Of a DNA stretch of 64,000 nt, positions 1-7,327 are shown piece after piece. The position numbers were made by a program, and so were the translations under genes. The stretch is from Gordonia sp. UBA7599. Its GTDB lineage: Bacteria; Actinomycetota; Actinomycetes; Mycobacteriales; Mycobacteriaceae. The stretch covers positions 59,342 through 123,341 of the forward strand of contig DLKD01000014.1 in NCBI GenBank assembly GCA_002477755.1, in the 5' to 3' direction. The notes below the pieces were generated by a model. It had not been told where the DNA came from and did no database searches. It worked only from the letters and a program-made list of their open reading frames with translations. Each line of letters opens with the position of its first letter. Position 1 is the first letter of the stretch.

Positions 1-173
1 ACGTCGTGTCGGTGGTGCGGGCGACCGCCGACGGTCCGCAGCTGGTCACCAACTGGCGGTACGGGTCTGACCTGCTCGACGCGGCGCAGGCCCGCGAACT
101 GGCCGACTTGTGGCTCGCCGTCGTGACGGAGCTAGTCCGCGGCTGGGGTGCCGACGACGAAGCTGCCGACTAG
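1..173 (+). CDS. C-terminal end of a non-ribosomal peptide synthetase (condensation-type domain), 5' part outside the window
   Basis: An open frame enters from the left edge (first full codon at base 3) and stops at TAG 171-173. The last ~56 residues read ...LVTNWRYGSDLLDAAQ... followed by an acidic tail, like the end of an NRPS condensation or epimerization domain, where a strand of the form 'W.Y....LLD' precedes a final helix. No thioesterase domain follows, so release would need another domain or protein. The 3' end overlaps the convergent SagB-type gene by 42 nt. The domain call rests on a short fragment. Confidence 0.5.
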   Translation, partial: VVSVVRATADGPQLVTNWRYGSDLLDAAQARELADLWLAVVTELVRGWGADDEAAD

Positions 174-1427
174 GCACTCGTCGAGTTCGTCGCGTCCGGT
201 GGCGGCGGCGAAGGCCGCAGTGTCGCCGTAGCCCTGGGCGACGCCGCCCAGGCCCATCGCGGTGGCGATCAGGTACAGCGACTGAGTGAGGATCCCGGCG
301 TGCTTGAGGATCACCGCGTACGGCATCTGCTCGTAGGTCCACATCATCCGCCCGACACGGGCGGCCAGCACGAACAGCACCTGCGGCTGCTTGCCGTCGG
401 CCAGGGTCAGTGCCGCCGGTTCCAAGAGTCGCTGCACCGCGGGGTCGTCGATGTCGGCCACCGGTTCCAGGGTGTGGGCGGCGGAGTCGTAGTGGTACAT
501 CCCCGGGGCGACGCCCTCGGCCACGCGCACGATCGGGTACACCTCGAGTTCGTACAGCGAACCGCCCGACGGATAGGGCTTGCTCGGCAGGCCCTCGCGC
601 ACCGATGCGCGGGTTCGCGCGCTGCGGTAGAGCAGTTCGCCGAGCGCGGCCAGCGTCGGCGGATGGTCGTCGTCGAACTCTCGCACCGAACGTCGGTCCT
701 CGACCGCGGCGGTCAATGACATGTCGCCGGTCCGCAGGGCGTCGAGGTCGGGGGTGCGCAGGGCGACGGCCTCGCCCGGGTAGGGCGCCGGCGCCTCGGG
801 CACCGGGTCAAAGCGGCCGTCGGCCCAGCGCGTCGGGCCGAAGTGCGCCCAACTGGTCGTGCGGTCGCCGACGGTGCTGCGCCGGTGGAACCACAGCTCA
901 TGCGGACCCCAGGCTGCGGTGGCGAACTCGGTGTTCTCGTCGTCGACGACGGCGTGCCCGGTCCACACCAGGTCGGTCCAGAACTGGGCCGGCGCGTTGT
1001 CGCTCAAGCCGAGCAGCGGCGCGAGGAGTGCGGGGTCGGTGATCTCGACGTCGCACCAGGCTCGGGGCGATTCCAGCACCGCAGCGCCGTCGACCTGTCG
1101 CAGCACGCTGAACTTGGACAGGTGCGCTGTGGCGACGCCGACGGTCGGTCGCGGTGACGGTGCGGCGCGGAACGGCCGCAGCGTGTACGCCTCATCGATC
1201 GCCAGGGTCACCGCACCCGCGCCCAGCAGATGCGCCAGCACCGCGGCCACGTCGGCGGGCGGGTCGGCGGAGAAGCGGATCGGCCCGGCGTTGAGCGCTC
1301 GCAGCGCCGCCATCGGTTTGGGCGACAGGCCCTCGAGCCGGGTCTTGCTGGGCAGGATGACCGCGGTGTCCGCGCCGGCCAGCAGGCACTTCACCCCCGG
1401 TGCGAGGGTGTAGGTGAGCGTCGCCAC
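132..1427 (-). CDS. SagB-type dehydrogenase, nitroreductase-fold oxidase
   Basis: 431 aa. The C-terminal ~200 residues carry the nitroreductase/SagB (ThcOx) pattern: an RRSVREF motif at the start of the FMN domain, then PSGGSLYELEVYPI, then a C-terminal GLGGVAQGYGD segment. SagB proteins are FMN-dependent oxidases that convert azolines to azoles on peptides; related proteins act with NRPS lines that make thiazole or oxazole natural products. The N-terminal ~220 residues are a less conserved domain seen in two-domain SagB relatives. It lies tail to tail with the NRPS end at the window edge, which supports a tailoring role in that cluster. The substrate is unknown. Confidence 0.75.
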   Translation of the reverse strand: MATLTYTLAPGVKCLLAGADTAVILPSKTRLEGLSPKPMAALRALNAGPIRFSADPPADVAAVLAHLLGAGAVTLAIDEAYTLRPFRAAPSPRPTVGVATAHLSKFSVLRQVDGAAVLESPRAWCDVEITDPALLAPLLGLSDNAPAQFWTDLVWTGHAVVDDENTEFATAAWGPHELWFHRRSTVGDRTTSWAHFGPTRWADGRFDPVPEAPAPYPGEAVALRTPDLDALRTGDMSLTAAVEDRRSVREFDDDHPPTLAALGELLYRSARTRASVREGLPSKPYPSGGSLYELEVYPIVRVAEGVAPGMYHYDSAAHTLEPVADIDDPAVQRLLEPAALTLADGKQPQVLFVLAARVGRMMWTYEQMPYAVILKHAGILTQSLYLIATAMGLGGVAQGYGDTAAFAAATGRDELDECLVGSFVVGTPAAD

Positions 1428-1436
1428 GATCCGGGG

Positions 1437-2546
1437 CTACCGGGGCGTGAGGATCGTCAGGTTCTTGCCGATGTGCTGCGTGCCGTAGACGATGCCGGTG
1501 GCCTGGTCGACGGCGATGGTGTGGATCGCCACGCCCGTCGGAACCGTGGTCAGGATCGCGCCCGAGTCGGCGTTGTAGACGGTGATCGTCTTGCGTTGCA
1601 GGTTGGCCGAGTAGACCAGGCGGCGCTTGGCGTCGATCGCCAGCTTCGACGGCGATGTCTTGGTATCGATAGTCTTCACGATCCGCAGCGACACCGGGTC
1701 GATGATCGAGATCTTGCCGGTGTCGAAGCTGTTGGCCCAGATGCGGCCGGTCGTGGGGTCGACCTTCGCGCGCGAATTCGACGGGGTGGCGATCTTCTTG
1801 ATTACGCGGTTGGTGCGTAGGTCGATGACAGCGACAAAGTTGTTCTTCTTCGCGTCGTAATCGGCGTTGCCGACGTAGAGACGGTTGCGCGAGGCGTCGA
1901 TGTCGGGGAAGGACGCCTTGTAAAGGTTGGGGATCTCACCGACGAGACGCCCGCCCGACGACACGATCGCGACCTTGTTGGTTCCGTTGAGGCCGACGTA
2001 GAACTTGCCGGTGGCCGGGTCGGCGACCGCGCCCATCGGGTGCGACGTGGGCAGTGCGATCAGGTTGCGCGGGCTCACGGCCTTGGCGTCCATGCTGAAC
2101 ACGGTGATGCCGCTGGCGTGGGCGTTGGTGACCAGGACGCGGCTGCGCTTGGGATCGATGGCCAGGCCGTCGGGCACCTGCTGCACCGGGAGTACCTCGG
2201 TGGTCCCGAACATCATCCGGCCGCCCGGCTGGTTGGAAAGGTCGATGCTGCGGACCGGGGTCTTGGTGACGGTGCTGAACACTTCGACCTTCGGGCGCAC
2301 CGGGTCGGGCGACGGGATGAAGTCCTTACCGGTGGTGCGCAGCGAGTCGTTGTTGTCGGCGATGAACAGCTGTTTGCGGCCCGCATCGAGGGCGAGTTCA
2401 CCGCCGCTGGACACACCGGCGGGAACCGCGGTGACGGTGTAGGACGGTGCCGCCGAAGCGGTTCCGGGGACGGCGATGGCAGCAGACACGACGAGAGCGG
2501 CGGCGGCGCTCGCGGCGCGCGTCCAGCCCAGGGGAGTCAGGTTCAT
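1437..2546 (-). CDS. secreted YncE-like beta-propeller protein
   Basis: 369 aa with a Sec signal peptide of about 32 residues (hydrophobic core AALVVSAAIAV, then TASAA as likely cleavage site). The rest is a series of blades with repeated motifs such as LALDAGRKQLFIADN, LAIDPKRSRVLVTNA and LAIDAKRRLVYSAN, typical of seven-bladed YVTN/YncE propellers. No catalytic residues are expected; the family is thought to bind partners or ligands outside the membrane. It sits 9 nt downstream of, and on the same strand as, the SagB-type gene's upstream side, so both may be one transcript. An IdeR-like box abuts the ATG. Confidence 0.8.
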   Translation of the reverse strand: MNLTPLGWTRAASAAAALVVSAAIAVPGTASAAPSYTVTAVPAGVSSGGELALDAGRKQLFIADNNDSLRTTGKDFIPSPDPVRPKVEVFSTVTKTPVRSIDLSNQPGGRMMFGTTEVLPVQQVPDGLAIDPKRSRVLVTNAHASGITVFSMDAKAVSPRNLIALPTSHPMGAVADPATGKFYVGLNGTNKVAIVSSGGRLVGEIPNLYKASFPDIDASRNRLYVGNADYDAKKNNFVAVIDLRTNRVIKKIATPSNSRAKVDPTTGRIWANSFDTGKISIIDPVSLRIVKTIDTKTSPSKLAIDAKRRLVYSANLQRKTITVYNADSGAILTTVPTGVAIHTIAVDQATGIVYGTQHIGKNLTILTPR

Positions 2547-2560
2547 AAGGCAAGCCTAAC
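2546..2560 (-). promoter_or_regulatory. candidate IdeR/DtxR box upstream of the beta-propeller gene
   Basis: Read on the minus strand the site is GTTAGGCTTGCCTTA, an imperfect palindrome with TTAGGC and GCCTTA half-sites, close to the known DtxR/IdeR core TTAGGC..GCCTAA. It directly touches the start codon at 2546. If real, this gene and possibly the SagB-type gene below it are repressed by iron, suggesting that the NRPS product is a siderophore. Confidence 0.4.
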
Positions 2561-2599
2561 CCACGGGATATCCGCCGGTCGTACGGGGTGCGGGGAGCC

Positions 2600-3742
2600 T
2601 CAGTCGACGAGTTCGAGGATCGTCGCGTTGGCCATCCCACCGGCCTCGCACATGGTTTGCAGGCCGTAGCGGATGCCGTTGTCGCGCATGTGGTGAACCA
2701 GCCGGGTCATGAGGATCGCACCGGACCCGCCGAGCGGATGCCCGACGGCGATCGCCCCGCCGAGCGGGTTCAGCACGTCATCGCTCGCGCCGGTCTCGGC
2801 CTGCCAGGCCATGGGCACGGGGGCGAATGCCTCGTTCACCTCGAAGGCGCCGATGTCGGCGATCGACAGTCCGGAGCGTTGCAGTGCCTTCTGCGTCGCG
2901 GGGATCGGGCCGGTCAGCATGATGACGGGGTCATCGGCGGCGAGGACCGCGGTGTGGACCCGCGCGATCGGCGTCCAGCCCTGCTGCTTGGCGTACTCGG
3001 AGCTCGTGATGAGCAGACCGGCCGCACCGTCGGAGATCTGCGACGAGTTGCCCGCGGTGATCACACCGTTCTCGTCGAACGCGGTCTTCAAGCCGGCGAG
3101 CGTCTCGACCGTAGTGGTGCGGCGCAGCCCCTCGTCGAAGGCGAGTTCGTTGAGTTTCACCAGCTGGCTGTCGAAGGCACCGGCGTCGGCGGCCGCGGCG
3201 GTGCGCTCGTGGCTGCGTGCGGAGTATTCGTCGACCTGTGTGCGCGACATGCCCCAGCGGCTGGCGATCATCTCCGCACCGACGCCCTGGTTGAACGTGT
3301 CGACGCCGAACCGGTCCAGGACCGACGGCGGGTAGGGCACCCCGGCGGCGCGCGCCGAGCCCATCGGGACCCGCGACATGGATTCAACACCGCCGGCGAT
3401 GGCGACCTCGTATTGGCCGGAGATAACGCCCGCGGCCGCGAAGTGCACCGCCTGCTGCGCCGAGCCGCACCGCCGGTCGACGACGGTGGCCGGGACCGTC
3501 TGCGGCCAATCCGCCGCGAGGACGGCCAGGCGTCCGACGCTGCCCGACTGGTCGCCGACCTGGCTGACGCAGCCCCACACGACGTCGTCGATGGTGGCGG
3601 GGTCGAATCCGGTGCGCTGCGCCAAGGCGCTCAACACCGTGGCCGACAGGTCGACCGGGTGTACGTCGGCCAGCGAGCCGTTCCGCTTGCCGATCGGAGT
3701 CCGGACGGCGTCGACGATGACTGCATCTCTCATGATCGTCAT
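2600..3742 (-). CDS. acetyl-CoA acetyltransferase (thiolase)
   Basis: 380 aa from the ATG at 3742; the longer frame upstream (to 3865) is low-complexity and overlaps the neighbouring thioesterase gene, so it is rejected. Thiolase landmarks are present: active-site Cys near residue 92 in DRRCGSAQQ, NEAFAPVP, GHPLGGSGA, and the second catalytic Cys near 365 in CEAGGMANA. The enzyme joins or cleaves acetyl units on acyl-CoA in the cytosol (beta-oxidation or acetoacetyl-CoA formation). A thioesterase gene lies 28 nt upstream on the same strand, suggesting a two-gene acyl-CoA operon. Confidence 0.92.
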   Translation of the reverse strand: MTIMRDAVIVDAVRTPIGKRNGSLADVHPVDLSATVLSALAQRTGFDPATIDDVVWGCVSQVGDQSGSVGRLAVLAADWPQTVPATVVDRRCGSAQQAVHFAAAGVISGQYEVAIAGGVESMSRVPMGSARAAGVPYPPSVLDRFGVDTFNQGVGAEMIASRWGMSRTQVDEYSARSHERTAAAADAGAFDSQLVKLNELAFDEGLRRTTTVETLAGLKTAFDENGVITAGNSSQISDGAAGLLITSSEYAKQQGWTPIARVHTAVLAADDPVIMLTGPIPATQKALQRSGLSIADIGAFEVNEAFAPVPMAWQAETGASDDVLNPLGGAIAVGHPLGGSGAILMTRLVHHMRDNGIRYGLQTMCEAGGMANATILELVD

Positions 3743-3770
3743 TGTGGCAGTTGGTTGGCGCGGCACCCGC

Positions 3771-4580
3771 TCAGCCCTGCGGATCCTTGAAGTAGACGAG
3801 TTGATGGCTGGTCGCCAGGAGGGTTTCGCCGCCCCAGAGTTGGGCGTACTGGTCGAAGTGGCCATGGCTGAACCGCTGCGCGCGCGCCGTGCCCAGCACG
3901 TAGTCGCTGCCCTGCGCTGCGAGTTCGTCGGGCGACGCGTGGAAGTAGGTGGTCATGGTGATCGTCCCCGCCGGCATGTAGGCGCCGTGGCGCAGGAAGA
4001 CGCGGGGGAAGAACGCGTCGGACATCGAGGTGAGTGCCGGATAGTCCAACGGGCGTTCGGGTAGATCTCGCAGCCACAGGGTCGAGGTCGAGTCGTTGTT
4101 GGGGCTCTCGTACACGAGCTCGCCGACCACGAACCGCTTGTCGTAGTTGCGGGCCCAGGCGATGAAGTCCGGGAAGTCGACCGGGGCGGTGTCGGCGATG
4201 GTGGCGGGGTCGGCGGCGGGCGGCCGGACTTCGGTGTCGCCCCACGTCTCGCGGCGGATGCCGAAGACCGCGCTGCCGGTAGAGACCGTCGCGCCGTCCT
4301 GGGAGATGGTGAACGTCCAGTGCTGGTTGGTCCGGTTGGTGCGCTCGATACGGGTGTGCAAGTCCCAGGTTCCGTCAGCGACCGGGGCGGCGAAGTTGAT
4401 CGTCAGCGCTAGCGGTTGACCGAGGACATCTGGGTGTTGCAGGAGGGCGTTGAGCACGGTTGCGGCGGTGATGCCGCCGAACGGCCCGACCATGTTGCCG
4501 TAGGCCGGGTGGGTAGTCGCGTGGAAGACGCCGTCGGGCCGGGCGTCCACGGCGATCGCTTCATCGAAGACGTGGGTCAT
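3771..4580 (-). CDS. acyl-CoA thioesterase-like protein (double hotdog)
   Basis: 269 aa. The N-terminal hotdog begins with HPAYGNMVGPFGGITAATVLNALL, the hallmark of the TesB-like/4HBT_3 thioesterase family, in which a buried helix follows a GG(I/W) turn. The second hotdog contains HASPDELAAQGSDYVLGTARAQRFSHGHFDQYAQLW and ends in the usual 'GETLLATSHQLVYFK'. It is predicted to hydrolyse acyl-CoA thioesters. It lies just upstream of the thiolase gene, probably co-transcribed. Confidence 0.8.
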   Translation of the reverse strand: MTHVFDEAIAVDARPDGVFHATTHPAYGNMVGPFGGITAATVLNALLQHPDVLGQPLALTINFAAPVADGTWDLHTRIERTNRTNQHWTFTISQDGATVSTGSAVFGIRRETWGDTEVRPPAADPATIADTAPVDFPDFIAWARNYDKRFVVGELVYESPNNDSTSTLWLRDLPERPLDYPALTSMSDAFFPRVFLRHGAYMPAGTITMTTYFHASPDELAAQGSDYVLGTARAQRFSHGHFDQYAQLWGGETLLATSHQLVYFKDPQG

Positions 4581-4636
4581 GGCTTCGACGATAGGCCGGG
4601 CCCGTCGATGCCGGTCGAGTGGTTCGGTGCCGGGCG

Positions 4637-4948
4637 TCAGTCAGAGATGACCCCGTCGACGTAGAACCACCGGCCGTCCTCGCGGACGAAGCGGGACCGT
4701 TCGTGCAGCACGCCGAGGTTTCCATCCCCATCGAGGTAGGTGGCGCGGAACTCGACGACCCCGGTGTCGTCACCGACGCCGCCGTCCTGGGTATCGATGA
4801 TCTGCAGACCTCGCCAGCGCGGGTTGTCGTGGAGGTCGACTGATTCGGGTCTGGTCGACGGGTGCCAGGTGTCGAGGAGCCACTGCGCATCACCGTCGCG
4901 GAACGCCGCAAAACGCGATCGCATGAGTTCCTCGGCTGTCGTGGGCAT
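4637..4948 (-). CDS. YchJ-like UPF0225 family protein (NTF2-like fold)
   Basis: 103 aa. The motifs RSRFAAF, LLDTWHPSTRP, GVVEFRATYLDGDGNLGVLHERSRFVREDGRWFYVDG match the central domain of the YchJ/UPF0225 family. The SEC-C zinc motifs that flank this domain in E. coli YchJ are absent, as is common in actinobacterial members. Function is not established. Its start lies 16 nt from the left inverted repeat of the DUF559 cassette. Confidence 0.75.
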   Translation of the reverse strand: MPTTAEELMRSRFAAFRDGDAQWLLDTWHPSTRPESVDLHDNPRWRGLQIIDTQDGGVGDDTGVVEFRATYLDGDGNLGVLHERSRFVREDGRWFYVDGVISD

Positions 4949-4963
4949 GGGCTCAGGCTATCG

Positions 4964-5041
4964 CTGCGGAGATATGTCCCCTGCGCAGTCACCTCCGTGA
5001 TAATCACCGAGGTCGAGGCAATACGTACATTTTTCAGCAGC
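4964..5041. repeat. left inverted repeat of the DUF559 cassette
   Basis: This 78-nt arm pairs with 5884-5961 as an inverted repeat; I count about 9 mismatches. The inner 33 nt (5009-5041) are an exact match. Nested inside is a 23-nt near-palindrome (4991-5013) with halves ACCTCCGTGAT and ATCACCGAGGT. The arm also supplies the last codons and the TGA stop of the enclosed gene. Confidence 0.85.
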
Positions 5042-5846
5042 TCTGCGCGCCGTACCTGTGCCGCGACTTGCGGGTGAGTGCCACGATGTCGGCCATTGCG
5101 TCCTCCCAGTCGTAGAAGACGGTCGAGTAGGTGAGGCGGATCGGGAGGTATCCGGCCAACATGACCTTGCGGTCGCGCCAGCGATCCCGCTCGTAGTCCC
5201 GTTCGCCCATGTGGTGGGTCTTGCTGTCGCACTCGATGAGGAGGCGCCCGACCCCGAGGTCGTAGCGCCCGACACCGGGAATGCGCGGCTGGACGGCCAC
5301 TTTGAAATTGTGAGCGCGGAGCCGGACTCGCACGATCGACTCGGTCCCGGATTCGGCGTCCGGGTCGCATTTCTCGAGAAGCTGCATGGCGTCGTAATCG
5401 ATGAGTCCATCCAGCGCGCTGCGCATGTCCTCGACTGTCATCTTCTTGGTGTTCAGCACCGAATCGACCGCGGCGATCCAGTCTTCGGCACGCATACATT
5501 TCGCGGCGCATGCCAGAGCGAGTGCGGGTGAATCGATCGCGCCACCGGCGCGATGCAGGCGGCCGTGGTGCCGACAGAATCCCGCGCGGTTGTTGGCGCG
5601 TGTCCCGCGGGCGTGCACACCGGGATAGCCGGGTGCCACCCAGAAGTCGTGGAGGTCCAGAGCCGACACGCATGAGAGCACTCCGCCTCGGCGAACCGCC
5701 TCGACTGCCGCCGGGTTCGCAGTGGGGGTCGCGTACCAGCCGCCGCGCACCCGGGTCAGCGCACCGGACCGTACTGATCGGCGCAGTGTGCTGTCAGTTT
5801 CGCCGCGGGCAACCAATTCGGTCCGGGAGTACACGCCAACGTCCAC
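5034..5846 (-). CDS. DUF559 endonuclease-like protein with N-terminal AbiEi-type winged helix
   Basis: 270 aa, GTG start at 5846. The N-terminus (SRTELVARGETDSTLRRSVRSGALTRVRGGWYA) is the AbiEi antitoxin-type winged helix. The C-terminus (GVGRLLIECDSKTHHMGERDYERDRWRDRKVMLAGY) is the DUF559/Vsr-like PD-(D/E)XK core: the E and D of IECDSKTHH, then a conserved D..R. Such proteins are numerous in actinobacterial genomes and are annotated either as type IV antitoxins or endonucleases; no toxin partner lies nearby. The gene is enclosed by long inverted repeats, each with a palindrome that could be its own operator. It may be a passenger of a small mobile cassette. Confidence 0.75.
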   Translation of the reverse strand: MDVGVYSRTELVARGETDSTLRRSVRSGALTRVRGGWYATPTANPAAVEAVRRGGVLSCVSALDLHDFWVAPGYPGVHARGTRANNRAGFCRHHGRLHRAGGAIDSPALALACAAKCMRAEDWIAAVDSVLNTKKMTVEDMRSALDGLIDYDAMQLLEKCDPDAESGTESIVRVRLRAHNFKVAVQPRIPGVGRYDLGVGRLLIECDSKTHHMGERDYERDRWRDRKVMLAGYLPIRLTYSTVFYDWEDAMADIVALTRKSRHRYGAQSC

Positions 5847-5883
5847 GTCTTCTTAGACGCAGCGGGGCGGCATACGGCTCCAT

Positions 5884-5961
5884 GCTGCTGAAAAATGTAC
5901 GTATTGCCTCGACCTCCGTGATTATCACCGAGGTGCATGGACAGGGGATAGATCTCAGCAG
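5884..5961. repeat. right inverted repeat of the DUF559 cassette, with promoter-proximal palindrome
   Basis: Inverted partner of 4964-5041. The 23-nt near-palindrome at 5912-5934 differs from the left copy by one central base when both are read on the plus strand. It lies 66-88 nt upstream of the GTG start at 5846 and is the natural position for an operator bound by the AbiEi-type winged helix. AbiEi antitoxins are known to bind inverted repeats at their own promoters. Confidence 0.8.
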
Positions 5962-6024
5962 GGGTTGGAATCGGGCTGGTCGCAGATCTGGTTTAGGTCC
6001 TATAGGACAGCGATCGTTGGTTCC

Positions 6025-6492
6025 ATGCGTATCGGGATTGCAGTACTGAGCGGTGCGACCGCATTGATGCTGGTCGCCGCACCCGCGGCGGCCGAGCCGG
6101 TGAAGCCGGACCTAGGCCAACCCGCAAACGGCGTGTCGGCGCCGGGGTATCGCACGGACCGGACGGTGACCCCGGGGTTCTCGCCGATCCAGGTGCCGCC
6201 GCCGATTGTGACCGGCGGCGATGGACGCTCGCGCACGGTTGTGTACCGCGCGTATCCATTCCTGGCCGACTGGTTGCACCAGGCGATCGGACGTCAACCG
6301 TGGGAGGTGCAGGGAGCAGCGCGCGTGAGTTTCTACAACCCGGTTGCCGGCCAGACGGTCGTCATCAACCCCAACGGTCACTGCGACTTCACCGACGGAC
6401 AGCACCTCGACGCAGGCAGGGCGCTTGCGCCGATAACGGTCGATCTCGGCGGTTTCGCGGTGCGGATCGAGCCGCGCGCGCATCGACTCTAG
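6025..6492 (+). CDS. small secreted protein, function unknown
   Basis: 155 aa from the ATG at 6025, chosen because it starts directly at a signal peptide (MRIGIAVLSGATALMLVAAPAAAEP, cleavage after AAA). The longer upstream frame has no signal-like start. The mature part is Pro- and Gly-rich at first, then has a compact region (YPFLADWLHQAIGRQPWEVQGAARVSFYNP). I recognise no family. The gene lies between the DUF559 cassette and the siderophore-interacting protein. Confidence 0.65.
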   Translation: MRIGIAVLSGATALMLVAAPAAAEPVKPDLGQPANGVSAPGYRTDRTVTPGFSPIQVPPPIVTGGDGRSRTVVYRAYPFLADWLHQAIGRQPWEVQGAARVSFYNPVAGQTVVINPNGHCDFTDGQHLDAGRALAPITVDLGGFAVRIEPRAHRL

Positions 6493-6529
6493 CGCCGCCC
6501 ACCGGCCCGGCCGCTATCCAGCCCAATAA

Positions 6530-6546
6530 TTAGGGCAGGCTAAGCT
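6530..6546 (+). promoter_or_regulatory. candidate IdeR/DtxR box upstream of the siderophore-interacting protein
   Basis: The site TTAGGGCAGGCTAAGCT matches 14 of 17 positions of the known box TTAGGTTAGGCTAACCT. It ends 7 nt before the ATG at 6554. Placement over the promoter of an iron-uptake gene is what IdeR repression in high iron would need. Confidence 0.65.
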
Positions 6547-6553
6547 GGGTGGC

Positions 6554-7255
6554 ATGGGTAAAGGAGCTTTGGGCGTCCTGATGAAGGTGTCAGGCGCCGA
6601 CGACTATCAGATGACGGTCACGTCGGTCGAGAAGATCAACGAGGGTTACATGCGCCTCGGCTTCACCGCCGAACGGCTATTGGAGGAGCATCCGCCGCAC
6701 CCGACGCAGTGGGTGCGCATGTGGTTTCCGGGCGACAAGCCCCATCAGCGCGCGTACACGCTGCTCGACCAGGACGTGGCATCCGGCAGCTTCTCTCTTG
6801 AGTTTGCTCTGCATGCCGACGGGCCGGCCAGCAATTGGGCGCGCGGAGCATCGGTCGGCGACCAGATCGACGCGACGATGCTGGGCTCCAACTTCCAATT
6901 GCCCACCCCGCTGCCCAAGGAGTTCGTCGTCTTCGGTGACGCCGCATCACTGCCGGCGATCAACACCTTGCTCGACGCTATCGGCGAGACGCCTGCGCGG
7001 GTCTTCCTGGAATGGCAGGAGGAGCTCGAGGCGACCTTGCCGGTGCACGCCAAGCCGCAACATGAAGTGACCTGGGTACAGCGTCTCGACGGCGGTCGTC
7101 TTCTCCGTGAGCAAGCCGAGAGCGTCACCGTCTCGGAAGGAACTTTCGCCTGGGTCGCCTCCGACTGGCGCACCACCCGCGCGATCACCAAGACCCTCAA
7201 GTCGGTTCACGGTCTCCCCAAGACTTCGATCAAGGCCCAGGCGTACTGGAAATAG
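6554..7255 (+). CDS. siderophore-interacting protein (FAD-dependent ferric-siderophore reductase)
   Basis: 233 aa. The family pattern is clear: an FAD-binding barrel with HQRAYTLLDQD (RxYTxR-like FAD motif) and FALHADGPASNWARGASVGDQI, then a NAD(P)H-domain-like C-terminus with GDAASLPAINTLL and TFAWVASDWRTTRAITKTL. ViuB/MxcB-type proteins reduce Fe(III)-siderophores in the cytosol to release iron. A second in-frame ATG at 6581 is possible; the annotated start would be nearly leaderless, common in these bacteria. The IdeR-like box upstream fits an iron-starvation response. Confidence 0.9.
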   Translation: MGKGALGVLMKVSGADDYQMTVTSVEKINEGYMRLGFTAERLLEEHPPHPTQWVRMWFPGDKPHQRAYTLLDQDVASGSFSLEFALHADGPASNWARGASVGDQIDATMLGSNFQLPTPLPKEFVVFGDAASLPAINTLLDAIGETPARVFLEWQEELEATLPVHAKPQHEVTWVQRLDGGRLLREQAESVTVSEGTFAWVASDWRTTRAITKTLKSVHGLPKTSIKAQAYWK

Positions 7256-7327
7256 TCGACTCGGTGATCGAGTGCCTTCGAGGAGCTAGCCGAGAATGCG
7301 TATCGAGATCCCGTGAGCCGAAATGGC

